Below are positions 1 through 11,340 of a stretch of 64,000 bases of DNA, piece after piece (position 1 is the stretch's first letter; every line of letters starts with the position of its first letter). The DNA comes from Septoria linicola (lineage: Eukaryota > Ascomycota > Dothideomycetes > Mycosphaerellales > Mycosphaerellaceae): the NCBI GenBank assembly GCA_024114885.1, contig CP099426.1, positions 558,001 through 622,000 on the forward strand, in the 5' to 3' direction. The translations under genes and the position numbers were made by a program. The notes under the pieces were generated by a model that ran no database searches, had not been told where the DNA came from, and was given only the letters and a program-made list of their open reading frames with translations.

Positions 1-1602
1 TCGTCGACATAAATCTTCGCATCTGGGTCGCGAAACTCTGAGACACCCCAATTCTCTGGCATATTGAGCATGCCAATCTCTTGCCCTTGGAATATGAATT
101 CTGTGCCAGACAGAGTGGTCTGAAGCAGCGCAAGAAGCTTGCCAGCCTGCCGCCAGTACTTGTGCTCTGGAGTTGCATATCGGGCAATGCTTCGAGGTTG
201 ATCATGGTTCTACAAACACGTCAGTATGTGCTGTTCGTGCTCTGTGAGCGTGCCAATTCAGACTTACCTCCATGAATACAGTCCCCCAGGCGCCGACATC
301 AGTGATAAGACTCTGCACCTTCATGAGAGCATCCTTGAACTTCGGCAAAGTATAACTCTCGTCCTTGTCCATGAAGTTACTTACTTCGTGCTTCGCATAC
401 TCGTCAGGATTGTCGTTATTGCCGAGCTTCACCATGTCGAAATCGAAGACCATGCTCAGCTCCTTCTCGCTGGGATGCACGTACTTAAGGACTTCTTCGT
501 ACGAAGTCAGTGGTAGCTCGCCCACGATCATCAGATCTTTGCCGCCACTATCGCGATCCATCTTTGATCGGACCCCCTTGAGCCATTTGTGCATCTCAGG
601 TCCATTCATGTAGTGCTGGCTTCCTGGCTGCCACTTACCAGGCACACTCACTTCCACATCTGGGTAAGCAGGGTCTTTGCAGAAGCGATTGGCAGTATCA
701 AGCCGAAAGCCGTCGACGCCACGATCGATCCAGAACTTGATCGCAGATTGATAGACAGCCTCGCGCATCTCCTCATTGTGCCAGTTCAGATCTGGCTGCG
801 ACTCAAGGAAGAGGTGGATATAGTACTGATCTCTTGTAGGCACATATGTCCATGCACTTCCGCCGAAGGCTGCCCGCCAGTTCGAAGGCTCTTCCACAAG
901 CTGCCCGTTGATCTTATTTCCTGGCCGCTTGTCTGCCCACATGTACCAGTCTGCCTTGGGGTTGTCTCTTGACTTGGCACTCTCCTTAAACCAAGCATGC
1001 TGGTCACTAGTGTGTGTAATCACGAGGTCAAGGATGATGCGCATGCCACGAGAGTGCACCTCAGTGACCAAGAGCTCGATATCTTTGAGGGACCCGAACT
1101 GCTCGTGCATATCTTCGTAGTCAGAAATATCGTAGCCCCAGTCATCAAGAGGAGACTTGTATGTGGGCGACATCCAGATCATGTCGATACCAAGGTCCTT
1201 GAGATAGTCAAGCTTGGAAATTATACCCTGCAAGTCGCCAATGCCATCGCCATTTGAGTCCTTGAACGACATAGGCCAAACTTGGTACGCAACTACACCC
1301 TTCCACCATGGTCGACCTTTATCGTCAATCTCTGCAATTGCGACAGGCGTGGCAGCGTGAGTGGAAGATGGAGATGGCGCATCAACATACTCGAAGTCGC
1401 TAGACCAAGCGCTCCTGCCATCGACTTCTTTTTCTGCCAGTGCAGAAGGGCCCGCGGCGGCTTGGCTGGTGCCGTTATGTTGAAGTTCGGACAGTGTTTT
1501 GACAGCACAAGGAGGAATGGCGTCAGCTTCGAAGTGCTGCGACACAACATCTGGCGAGCCGCGGATGTGGTAGGTCAGGGACTGAGGATCGGGAATCGAC
1601 AT
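1..1602 (-). CDS. Alpha-glucosidase / maltase, GH13 family (partial, C-terminus beyond window)
   Basis: Hydrolyses terminal alpha-1,4-glucosyl bonds of maltose-type sugars. Exon 1 is 268..1602 and a 58-nt GT..AG intron occupies 210..267. Exon 2 runs from 209 off the left edge. Splicing creates the conserved GH13 motif NHDQPR across the junction. After a ~95-residue low-complexity N-terminal extension, the TIM barrel starts near residue 98 (YQVWPMSFKDSNGDGIGD). The predicted nucleophile is Asp302 (GFRLDTAN), the acid/base is Glu362 (VGELP) and the third carboxylate is Asp448 in NHDQPR. No signal peptide is seen, so an intracellular maltase is likely. The N-terminal extension is longer than usual for fungal maltases; no alternative Met lies near the domain start. 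Confidence 0.93.
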
Positions 1603-2019
1603 CTCAAAAGGTTTGGAGCTGCCGATGAGCGAAATATCGTCAAGTGATCGAATGTTACTGATAGCGGCCTGTGGTCAGAAGCTACTATGCTGTGAGAAGG
1701 GTCAAGAGGAATACAGAGGTGCATATATGTCAGGCGAAAGCAGTATACCATGTCGATTGTGCCTTTGCAGTGGCCGAAATAGCTGTATACCATAGTGGCA
1801 GCTGCTGAGCAGAAGAGTGTGTAGCAGGATCGTTGTTTGCTACATCAATTCGCAGCAGTGAAGTAGGTCTTCAGGAATGTGCCAGGCTTCCGAAAGCTGT
1901 TCATACCGTGCGGTCCTGATGAACCCTTCCAGGCATGGTACCGGTCTTCTGATGTTTCGAGATCGCGTTGCGCTTCGGAAGAAGCTGGTTGAGATCGTGA
2001 TACACTCCTTAAGTCGACT
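1603..2019. other. Intergenic, no gene seen
   Basis: Upstream region of the leftward alpha-glucosidase and 3' flank of the leftward DcpS gene. The short ORFs here are overlapping shadows without family resemblance. Nothing else noticed. Confidence 0.6.
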
Positions 2020-3015
2020 TCATCCTCCCACTGTCGGCTCCCTCCCCTCTTTCAGCGGCAAGTAAATCTGCTGCCACAACTCACTCGACTCTCCCACCGT
2101 ATAACTCAACTCCACCTGATGCATACCCGCCTCCTCTCCACCTTTCAGGTTATCCAACTGTGAAATGACATGATCCAACCCCAACGCCTTTCCCACAGCT
2201 TGTGTCCCCGTAGCATCTAAATTCACATGCACAACATGCACATGAAAATGATAGTACGTCGGCTGATAATGCACATAAAACTTGAGCATATCACTTTCCA
2301 CCTCAGGGTACAACTTCGCCGTCGCAGCCGTCAACGTCCCCCTCAACCTCCTCAACCACTCCACATCCCTCTTCTTCAGATCCCTCACGCTCCACACATC
2401 CCTCCTCTCCACCAACGCGAGCAAATGCAAACTCCCAATCGTCTTGCGATCCCAATTCAAATCCGGCAGTAACAGAAAATCATCCCTCTTCTCGGATTCT
2501 TGCGATCGATACAGGACATTTTCCTGCTCACTCCTTCCCTCGATAATATTAAACACCCAGTTCAATCGCCCTTCCTCTCGACACAAACTCATATACTTCC
2601 TCACATACTTCTCGTAAATCTCCGGCGTCTCAATCACAACTCGGGCTTGCTGGAAGGCATATTTCCGAAAATGCTTTTCAGTCGCAGGATAAATCAGATT
2701 AATCTTGAGATCCGGCGGGGTGGGTTCATCTGCGCTGTTTTCACTCATTGAGTTTGCCATGTACCAGCGGTAAATGTCGTTTTCTCCGAGGTTTTGCACA
2801 TGGCTGAGTAAGCGGGGGAGAGATGAGAGGTAGGAGTCTTGTGTGGCAAAGGCGGCTCGCTCGCAGAGGAGGAGAGCTGGAGAGCTGGAGATTGTGCCTT
2901 GGAGGATGATGCGGCGGCCTTGTTGGTCTGTGTTGAGGAGATTGGTGAATTTGAAGCGTGTGAGGAGGCTGTTGGATGAGGTGTCGCTTGACATTTTGGG
3001 ATGTGATTGGCTCAT
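2020..3015 (-). CDS. Scavenger mRNA-decapping enzyme DcpS (m7GpppX diphosphatase), HIT family
   Basis: Hydrolyses the m7GpppN cap remnant left after 3'-5' mRNA decay. This is an intronless 331-residue ORF opening with a true ATG. It shows the N-terminal DcpS swap domain (residues ~20-120) and a C-terminal HIT domain with the histidine triad HFHVHVVHV near residue 260, preceded by YQPTYY. The LLLPDLNWD block near residue 180 is also typical. Length agrees with fungal Dcs1 proteins (about 300-350). No signal peptide or TM segment. It is followed, in the same direction, by the alpha-glucosidase, with no functional link. Confidence 0.93.
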   Translation of the reverse strand: MSQSHPKMSSDTSSNSLLTRFKFTNLLNTDQQGRRIILQGTISSSPALLLCERAAFATQDSYLSSLPRLLSHVQNLGENDIYRWYMANSMSENSADEPTPPDLKINLIYPATEKHFRKYAFQQARVVIETPEIYEKYVRKYMSLCREEGRLNWVFNIIEGRSEQENVLYRSQESEKRDDFLLLPDLNWDRKTIGSLHLLALVERRDVWSVRDLKKRDVEWLRRLRGTLTAATAKLYPEVESDMLKFYVHYQPTYYHFHVHVVHVNLDATGTQAVGKALGLDHVISQLDNLKGGEEAGMHQVELSYTVGESSELWQQIYLPLKEGREPTVGG

Positions 3016-3394
3016 GTTATTGCTTGTAGTGGTGTGGTGGTCACAGAGTGGAAGGTGAAGTTCGTGCTTGCCGATGTGGAGGACGAGCTTCCGAGCAGTG
3101 CAGGACCCGATACATCGAAGTCACTCTGCAAATGTGGCTTTGCAGAGTTGTAGACACGAGAGCATTGGACAGCATAGTCTAGGTCGATAGAATTGGTAAT
3201 CCGTCCTCGATCACGGACAGAAAGCACGCCCAAGCGGCTCACAGCGACCATTAAGCATTCAGGCAAGATCGTGGAGAAGTCATCATGAATATGTATACTT
3301 CATATCTACTCTACTGGGTATCCAAGTGATCGCTTTTATAGCCTGATCTATCAATCTATGCTCGCCTTGCGTCTTTAGCCAATCTATCTGGCAT
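3016..3394. other. Intergenic, no gene seen
   Basis: Promoter side of the leftward DcpS gene and 3' flank of the leftward epimerase. No supported coding or RNA feature. Confidence 0.6.
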
Positions 3395-4728
3395 CTATTT
3401 CTTGTTCTTCAACGCGTCCAAGAACTCCTTAGGTGGCTGCTGTCGGTAGCCTTGAGGGTTGTTCTCTGTCCACCTCCACAAATCTGCGCAAGCATCCTCC
3501 AACGTGAATCTGGTCTTCCACTTCAACTCGTCGTTTGCACGAGTTGCGTTGGCAGTGAGGTTGAGCACGTCACCTGCACGCCTTGGTGCGACTTCGTATG
3601 GGAGATCACGGCCAACAGCTTTGCTGAAAGCAGCAATCATCTCGTAGACTGTGCTGCCACGACCAGTTCCGAGGTTCCATGCTCGGACACCCGGGTTCTT
3701 CTCGCGAAGGTGGTTGAGTGCAATGACGTGTCCCTCGGCAAGATCGACAACGTGAAGGTAGTCTCTGATCGCGGTACCGTCCTTGGAGGAGTAGTCTAGC
3801 TATGGTTAGCACAAAGCTGCGTCTCTGAGCGGTATGCTGAATCTCACCATCTCCAAAGACAAGCAGCTTCTCACGCTTGCCAACTGCAACTTGCGCCAAA
3901 AGTGGCAGCAAGTTGTATGGAACACCTTGAGGATCTTCACCCATGATTCCACTCGGATGGCTTCCTGCCGGGTTGAAGTATCTCAACAATGCAGCATTGT
4001 GCACATCAGCACTCTTGCCGTTCTTCTGTGCTCTTGTCCTTTCCGCGTTGATGAAGTCCGTAATCATCGTCTCCACAGTGAACTTTGTGTTGCCGTACGG
4101 GTTGGTCGGGCCCAATGGGCACTCTTCTGGGATTGGAATCATGTTTGGGAAGCGGGTCGCATCGCCGTAGACAGTGGCAGACGACGAGAAGACGATGTTG
4201 GTGATATTGTGCTTTTGCATGCTCCTGAGCAAGCAGAGAGTGCCGTAGACGTTGACATTGTAGTAGTCGAGCGGGATCTCAGAGCTCTCTCCCACAGCCT
4301 TCAAGGCCGCGAAGTGGATGACGTTGTCGATGTCTGGGTGCTTGTCGAAGACAGCGTCCAGCGACTTCTCGTCTGTGATGTCGACCTTTTCGTACTCTGG
4401 TCGCTTGCCGCTGATGAGCTCGATTCGGTTCAGGACTTCGTCGGAGGAATTGTAGAGGTTGTCAACAATGACGACCTTGTAGTCGGCTTCGAGAAGCGCA
4501 AGGGCCGTGAATGAGCCAATGTAGCCCGTGCCACTGCATGCGAGGATCAGTCGAGCTCGTTGTGGTGGCAGAATATGACCAGTCTAGCGGTGGCAGCGTA
4601 GCAGTGGAAGCTGTCCAAGTGTCTTCAATGGCCTCCAATGGCTACACTCCCGTGCTGCTCCCTGAACAGGGCATGTTTGTTGAGAAAGAAAGAACATACC
4701 CAGTGACGAGAACAGATCCAGCAACCAT
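3395..4728 (-). CDS. UDP-glucose 4-epimerase (GAL10-like)
   Basis: Interconverts UDP-galactose and UDP-glucose in the Leloir pathway, using bound NAD+. Three exons: 4700..4728, 3848..4533 and 3395..3795. Introns are 4534..4699 (166 nt) and 3796..3847 (52 nt). The spliced protein has 371 residues. The tiny first exon encodes MVAGSVLVTG and splicing completes the Rossmann motif TGGTGYIG. Further marks are FSSSATVYGD, the catalytic Tyr-x-x-x-Lys in NPYGNTKF, RYFNPAGSHPSG, and the C-terminal substrate-binding block RRAGDV. No yeast-type mutarotase fusion is present, as usual in filamentous fungi. Cytosolic. Confidence 0.95.
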
Positions 4729-5487
4729 TTTGTACTGTTTAGAGAGTGCGATATGTGGTGGAACGCGAGGAGTGAATGCGCGGGGAGCTTTTGTGGATTT
4801 ATTCGATGAAGGTTCTCAATCTGTGCACCGACTCGCAGGGTTCGGCTCGGTGGTCTCACAAGGCTGAACCTGTGGAACTGCCAAAACTTCGGGATGTGGA
4901 CAGCATCGCCCGTCTGCTTGCTAGTCACTCACCTACGACACCGGTGTGGTGTCGTGGTCATATCACGGCACCTCACCATTCAAGCAGGCGCGAAGTGGAC
5001 TGCTCGGGACCATGGGCAGGGCCGGGCTGCCTGGAACAAGAAATGAGACCACACACCGTTGAGCTGTACAGCTTCCCAGTGCTATTTCCGTTTCTCAGGA
5101 CGATCAATACGCAGCCCAACTAATGCATGCGCAGCCACTAATCGCTGCGATCGCTCGACTACTTTGAAAACGTGGTGCGAATACACGTGCTGTGTTTCCA
5201 CTGCCACGTTTCCGGATGTACGCTCATACACTGCCGGTACGAGAGTAGTGCTGTTGTAGGACGGTAATGTCGTCTTGGAGGGACACGCGGCCCCCAGGTA
5301 TTGTCACAAGTACATACATACAAAGCCTTCCTGTGGCTATATATCGCTCCAAGTCCGCGCACGTGGTGTGTGCCTTTGTGCGCCTGCAAATGCATACTTT
5401 CGTGGTCTGCAAGTGTTGTGGCGTATCAGCCACTATCATCAGCTTTAGTCCTTCACTGAACGGCGCGAGACCATCAGAGAAGACCTT
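4729..5487. other. Intergenic; contains an 8-bp inverted repeat
   Basis: Upstream of the epimerase and downstream of VMA16. Positions 4935..4942 and 4948..4955 form an inverted repeat (ACGACACC / GGTGTCGT, 5-nt loop) about 210 bp upstream of the epimerase ATG. It could be a dimeric-factor binding site, but nothing ties it to a known regulator. No gene seen. Confidence 0.4.
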
Positions 5488-6292
5488 CTAGCTGCTGCCG
5501 GGAGCCGAGAATGGATCCGCGTTGCCACTGAGCAGCAGACCAATGATCAGGCCAAACAGTCCCAAGACTGATGAGAAGATCTCAATAACCAGGACTTTCA
5601 CGAACCTGGGCGTTGTTAGCTCTGAGAGAAACTTTCCTCCAAATCAGCATTGTACGTACAAGCTTGGGTCAGCAGCATCAGCAAGCGCTGCGCTGGATCC
5701 GTTGATTCCGACCGAGACACCACAGATCAGGTTACATGCGCCCACCAGTAGCCCGGACCAGAACAGTGCGTAGCCTGTAAAGTAGTTTCCCGCAGAGTAT
5801 ATCCCGGGCCCTGACACGTTCTCAAGCTTCGCAGAGAACACGATGCTCATGATGACACCGTAAATAGCCACGACCTCGCAGAAAATGATCGAGATCAAGT
5901 TCTTCGTCCGGATTCGTGGTGCTTTCACACCTCCTCCAAGGATCGATGTGCCTGTGATGAAGATTCCCCTGTCCATAATGTGTCAGCAATTGTCCAGGCA
6001 TTTCCACCCTCGCGCCTCCCTGCTCTGCTTCCGATTGTACTGACCATGCTGCTCCCACGACTGACAGTCCTATGCAAAGCCCAATGCCCGTCGATGCCCA
6101 TGCATAGGGCGATATTGACTCGAGGAAAGCACCGACATTGAATGCTTCACCTTCTCCCTGGAAGAGCATATCTGTGTTCCATCATGTCAGCGTTGCCTCT
6201 TCTCCCTTCTATTCCCAGCTATTTCGCGTACAAAGTCCGATGACCGTCAAGGCTGTGCCTGCGCCCGAAGCGCCCCAGTATAAGCCGCCCAT
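5488..6292 (-). CDS. VMA16: V-type ATPase proteolipid subunit c'' (Vma16-like)
   Basis: Membrane rotor subunit of the vacuolar H+-ATPase Vo sector. Four exons: 6232..6292, 6045..6171, 5660..5968 and 5488..5605. Introns are 60, 76 and 54 nt. The spliced protein has 204 residues, close to yeast Vma16 (213). Splicing restores the family blocks IGLYMLFQGEGEAF, VVGAAWGIFITGTSI, TKNLISIIFCEVVAIYG (with the proton-carrying Glu) and DPSLFVKVLVIEIF. Four or five hydrophobic helices cover most of the chain. The start at 6292 was chosen because MGGLYW begins a family-length N-terminus, although the frame stays open upstream. It shares a 334-bp divergent promoter with the TFIIA gene. Confidence 0.94.
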
Positions 6293-6626
6293 CTCGCCTC
6301 GTCGTTGGTGATGAAAGGTCCAGGAGAATCGTCGAAGTGGCCTCGCTTTGCACGTTTGCCTGGGAGATGGAGCTGGTGCATGACATCGCGAAAGCACAAG
6401 CCAGCGGCTAGTCCCGTCCGGTTGCGCTTGCCGTTGCGGACTGCGCCCCGCCAGTGGCCCTACGCATCCACTCACTTGCGGTTCACTCTTTGACGTTCGA
6501 TTCTGCAGACACCTCGACAACAAAGCCCACTAGAGGTGTGCTCCGACATATCGACCGCATCGCCTGAATTCGGGCGTAGTCGCGCAGTAATCGAACCACG
6601 ACCGCAACACCAGATCGCGATCCAAC
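6293..6626. promoter_or_regulatory. Divergent promoter between VMA16 and TFIIA small subunit
   Basis: The two start codons point away from each other across 334 bp, so this stretch must hold both promoters. No specific motif was identified. Confidence 0.5.
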
Positions 6627-7086
6627 ATGGCGCAACCAGCGTCGACGGGCTTCTACGAGCTCTACAGAGGCACTTCGTACGCGCACAGTAGCACAGGCAG
6701 GATGAGCAGAGGCTAATTCGCGTTATTTAGCATCGGTCTTGCGCTTGCCGACACACTCGACGACCTGATCAGTTCTCGCCGGATCGAGCCACAGCTTGCC
6801 ATGCGCATTATGGCCAACTTCGACCAGCACATTGCGCAGGTGTTAGGAGAGAAGGTGAAGGCGCGGATGACGTTCAAGGTACGGTCAAGGACAGCAGACG
6901 GCTAGCGTACGGGCGTGTAGAGGGCGATACTAATGGCCGCTGCAGGGACACCTGGATGTATATCGCTTCTGTGACGAGGTCTGGACTTTTGTCATCAAGG
7001 ACGTCAAGTTCAAGATGGACAACTCACAGGCAATGGAGGCGGAGAAGGTGAAGATCGTGGCGTGCCAGTCCAAGGAGAAGGCATAG
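6627..7086 (+). CDS. TOA2: Transcription initiation factor IIA small (gamma) subunit
   Basis: Partner of the TFIIA large subunit; stabilises TBP on the TATA box. The gene is broken into exons too short to stand out singly: 6627..6676, 6731..6878 and 6946..7086, with introns of 54 and 67 nt. The spliced ORF has 112 residues, the normal size for Toa2 (about 110-120). Family blocks in order are FYELYRGTSIGLALADTLD, the helical LAMRIMANFDQHI, then the beta-barrel half with GHLDVYRFCDEVWTFVIKD. Phases agree at both junctions and a branch-like CTAAT lies shortly before the second acceptor. Nuclear. Confidence 0.95.
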
Positions 7087-7848
7087 GATGGCCCACCAAA
7101 GGCTGGACGCAAGAAGGCCAAGTCGGAATGCGAAGACAACGATCTCGACAGCACGCTGGGCCACAAAGTCAAGAAAGAAGTTCCAGAAGGATATATCAAG
7201 CGGGGGTGGTAGCTTGGAAGGCTCAGTGAGGATTTGAAAACTGCTAAGGAGCCGGCAGATGAGAACGTAAGGCTGGATGCGATCACGATATTGGACGTAC
7301 GACTGCCATGAGGACCGATTTTGCGAGATGGGTCGACTAAACCCCAAGTACGGGTGGTGCTTAAAAAGTGCTAAAGTCACGATCGAGTATTGCTCATGGC
7401 GATGGGGTCTTGGAGATGATAGTCACGACGATGAAGTAGCGCACATGGTCTTCAGCACAGTATTGCTTTCACAAGCGATAATTTGACGCATGCTACACGA
7501 CCACAGCTCCGAGCGATGGTATCAGTAAGCGTAGCACTGGGCTTGAGCTCAGAAAATATACAAGTCTGAATAGCACTTGGTGATATGTCCGCTTCCCAAA
7601 TTTCGAGGTTCTAGCACGAACGCATTTGTGTACAGGACCACCCAAATCTCGAGATGTTTGCTTTGATTCCCGGTACTCATATCACTGCCTCACAAACCTC
7701 TATTGATGGCGTACGTCTAACTAGGTCTATGCTCAGACTAATGCCAAGAATCCCATGTGCCAAGCCCAGGTTTCACCTCACTCCTGCGCCTACTCTTCTC
7801 CTGACTGAACCATATGCAACCCAATACACCTCTACTACCGCAACAAAG
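7087..7848. other. Intergenic, no gene seen
   Basis: Between the TFIIA gene and the TMEM42-like gene. An open frame continues upstream of the latter's chosen start (from 7654), but its residues look non-conserved and are probably 5' leader. Nothing else supported. Confidence 0.5.
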
Positions 7849-8622
7849 ATGACATCCCGCCCCACGCCTCAATGGCTAGTATACGCCCTCGCATCCGGAG
7901 GCTGCGCAGCCCTCAACGGCGTCTTTGCAAAACTCACCACAACCCAACTCACAACAACATGGGCAACGGGAATCTCGCATTTCCTCGGCATGAAGGATGA
8001 GAGTGTGATTGTTGAAGGGCTAGTCCGTGGTGTAAGTCATCAATCACTCGCCAATCAGGATGTATGCTGACGAGCTGTGCTATAAAGTTCTTCTTCCTCA
8101 TGAATCTCGCCTTCAACGCGGTGATGTGGGGTCTTTTCACGAATGCTTTGCGGCTTGCATCGAGTACGGTTCGAGTCAGTGTGATCAATACAAGTGCGAA
8201 TTTCATGATTACTGCGATCTTGGGGTGGATGATATTCAAGGAGTCGTTGCCAGGTATGATCACGTTTCGTTCTCTTCCTCCCATATCGTAACAAATACTA
8301 ACGATTGTATACAGGTCTCTGGTGGCTTGGCGCAGCCATGCTTGTCGCCGGCTCCGTCATCATCGGACGACGAGAAGAAGGCAACAAGGACATTGGTGCT
8401 GCAGGAACTGCCGGAGCAGAACCTTCAGTCGCTTCCGGAGTAGTTGATCTGGATACGTATACTGACGAGCCGGATGCTCCTCCGCCAAGTGTAGGTAGCA
8501 ATAATAAAGCTCAGAGTGGTAGCACTGGGACTTATGATGATGATAGCAGCAACAGCAGTGGCGACGAACAGCAGCATCGAATGCTGAAACCGAAGCAAGG
8601 AGACGAAAGGGCAAGTAGATGA
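7849..8622 (+). CDS. TMEM42-like EamA/DMT-type membrane protein
   Basis: Small four-helix membrane protein of unknown transport substrate. Exons 7849..8031, 8088..8253 and 8315..8622; introns of 56 and 61 nt; 218 residues. The first 125 residues carry the family: PQWLVYALASGGCAALNGVF, FFFLMNLAFNAVMWGLFT, VRVSVINTSANFM and WWLGAAMLVAGSVIIGRR. They resemble half of an EamA drug/metabolite transporter. The last ~85 residues are polar, rich in Ser, Asp and Gly, and look disordered. I chose the ATG at 7849 because homologous proteins start just before the first helix. Function is not inferable beyond the fold. Confidence 0.8.
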
Positions 8623-9559
8623 TCTGACTACGAAGTTCGCACGCACATACTTTGCAAGGACTACCGTGCCAACCGTTATCGCTCACCGTATTGCTCAGTT
8701 TCCTTGGACCTGTTCTTCTTTTTTTTTTGCATATATCACCGCCACACAAATCAAAGCTGCACCTTCGTACGTGGATCAAGCAGGACGTTTGCTTTCCAAG
8801 AAATTCAAGCTGAGTGCAGCCAGCTTGTGCTGCGGGCAAGAACCAAGATCTGCTTTAGAAACATTGTGACCATGGGAGATATCAAAAGATATATGGCTTA
8901 CGATAACAGCACGGCACGGCTCGCATAAGCCAACTTGACATGCACTAAACCCCGATCGTGTTGCAACAACAGACCGCATGGTATTGGGGGCCTCCGCGAA
9001 TATCACAGTGCTATTCGTGCAACACACGAGGTGATTTGCAGAGTGTGTGAGATCTGTCTTGGCGCAGCATCAGGCCAGAGACAAAGACTTAGTTAGGCTC
9101 GTGAGCAGTAGCTAATACAACGACTCGCTCGACCATGACCCAGCGGCTGAGCAGAAGCACATGGCTCTAAGATCTACAAGCTCACCCATCCTTTAGCATC
9201 GCATCATTTAACACTAGTCCTCTCCACACCGTCTTTCACCTCCGCTTACAGCTCCAATCACCGCGTCCACACGCCATCATGCTAGCCCACCCGAGCAACA
9301 TGGAAACCGAAGCACTCAACAGGGCAGCCTCGCGTCAAAATTCACAACTGAGGAGCATGGCCACTCTTAACCTGGTCGATCGCTACGCTTGGCCTCCACC
9401 TGTCTCCAATCCTCGGGCTGTCATTACCCCAGGCTTCGGTTCCATGCACCCCGAGCGCGACTCATCGCGGTACTTGGCACTAGGCCATGGCACTTGGAAC
9501 GCCACGATCGTTTATATGTATCGATCTGTCAGCCTGGTTGCATTACTGACGTTGCTCTT
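8623..9559. other. Intergenic / 5' region of the transporter pseudogene
   Basis: No conserved gene recognised. A 94-codon ORF starting with ATG at 9279 precedes the transporter remnant but is in another frame and resembles nothing known to me. It could be chance or a lost 5' exon. Confidence 0.4.
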
Positions 9560-11240
9560 ATGAGTCAATCCGACTTGCACATTGAAGTGATACATCGAAA
9601 ATGCTACATCTCTTGGAAACACTCCTTCCGCGGCAAACCACTCATCTGGGCAATTACGGCGGCAGCATGTCAGGCTTTTTTGTTGTTGGGGTTTGATCAA
9701 GGTACAATTCTTTCCCATCACAATCTCCGCATGCTATGCGACTTATATTGTGCAAAGGCGTCATGGCCGGGATAATCGGCGCCGATAATCCCTTTGGCAT
9801 CTATTTCAACAGCCCCGACGCCAACATGTAAGGCAATATTACCGCCCTCTACGACATTGGCTGTGTAGTCGGCAGCATCATCTGCTACTTCGTTGGCGAG
9901 AAGTTCGGACGGAGGGCGATGCTCACGGCTAGAGGATCGATTATGATTATCGGGGCAATCATCTTAGGCACTTCGATTAATGTGGCCATGTTGATTGCTG
10001 GGAGAGTATCACGGGAGTGGGAAATGGCATGAATTCGTCGACTGCGTCGGTGTATCTATCCGAGTGTGCGCCGGCGAGTTATAGGGGTATGCTGCCTACG
10101 TTACAGGGGACGTTGACGATTACGGGGGTGGTGATTGCGTATCGGTGAGTTGAGATCAAAAGCTTCGCGAGAGGATGGGCTGACTTTTGAGCTAGGATGG
10201 ATTATGGCACGAGTTTTTCGTCGACCGATTTTCAATGGCGCTTTCCACTTGCGTTATAGGCCGTGTTTGCGATCCTGCTCGTCCTGCAGATTGTTGGACT
10301 GCCTGAAAGCCCTCGGTGGCTAGTACAGCATGATCGATACGAGGAGGCTGCTCAAGTCACGGCTGACCTTATGAGCAAGGAGGTCAACGATACCGATGTC
10401 GAAAGAGTGATTGTCGACATTCGAGCAGTCCTCGAAGAGGAGCGCAAGGACGGGCCATTCAGGTTCGCAGAACTGTTCACCTGGGGCAAAGTACAGAATC
10501 TGAGGAGGTTGTTGATCACGACATCAGTCCAGCTTGGCCAGCAGTTCACAGGATCGAATATGATCAACTATTATGCTCCAGTCATCTTTCAGGATAGCAT
10601 GGGCATGTCTCGAAACATGGCGCTCATCCTCGGAGGTGCCGCGCAATTCACATATCTGGTCGGCTCCATCATTCCAGTCTTCCTCATGGATCGGTTCGGA
10701 CGTCGAGGGCTGCTGCTTTCCTGCACGGCGGGTCTCTGCGTATGCTTTGTGGCTGTCTCAGCTCTACTCTCGCAAGCCTCAGACACGAATCGTGGGCCAG
10801 CATATGGCGCCACTGCTTTCATCTTCATTTTTCAGCTGGTGTATGGCGTTGGTTGGCTGCCGGTCCCGTGGTTCTACCCAACAGAAATCAACACAACCAG
10901 AGTGCGGTCACGAATGCAGGCCATCGCTTCCGGCTGGAACTGGATGTCGGTGTTTGCAGTCGTCAAGATCACGCCCATCTCGTCCGAGCAGATTCAGTGG
11001 CGGACATTTGTTGTGTTTGCAGTGCTGAACGCCGCGTTCATACCAATGGTGTATTTCTTCTATCCCGAGATCAAGGGCATCGAATTGGAGGATATTCCCC
11101 TGCTATTGGCGAAAGGTGGTATAACGGGAGGTGTTGCATCGTCCAAAGGCGGCAGGACTGTGGTACCACACCAGCATGGATTGGAAACTCACGTCAATGA
11201 GAAGATCGATGGCGATCACCAGGAGATCGAACAGATCTGA
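9560..11240 (+). pseudogene. MFS sugar (hexose) transporter, inactivated by two stops and a frameshift
   Basis: Remnant of a 12-helix proton-coupled sugar transporter. Parts: 9560..9701 (intron 9702..9757), 9758..10145, intron ~10146..10195 and the rest to 11240. Recognisable blocks are CQAFLLLGFDQG, GEKFGRR, LPESPRWL, QQFTGSNMINYYAP, DRFGRRG and the family C-terminal GGITGGVASSKGGR. Three lesions: TAA at 9829..9831, where the family has Gln (M-Q-GNITALYDIGC); a missing base near 10008 within GRV-ITGVGNGMNSS; and TAG at 10257..10259, where Gln fits (PLAL-Q-AVFA). The sequence is otherwise well preserved, suggesting recent loss. The start at 9560 is a guess. An intron explanation for the first stop would delete conserved residues. 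Confidence 0.82.
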
Positions 11241-11340
11241 AGTATTCGTGGTGGCTATAGATTATTAGCCTGTCAACATCACACTCTGCACATGTGCTCA
11301 CCCAAACGCCTCGCTAAGTGCATCATGCTGTCAAATGTGC

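Noticed and set aside
9279..9563. 94-codon ORF upstream of the transporter pseudogene
   Set aside because: Different frame from the transporter, no motif, no convincing splice link; left as uncertain intergenic.
9821..9864. GTAAGG..GTGTAG read as a 43-nt intron that would remove the first TAA of the transporter
   Set aside because: It would delete the conserved GNITALYDIGC block of the family, and the later frameshift and second stop remain.
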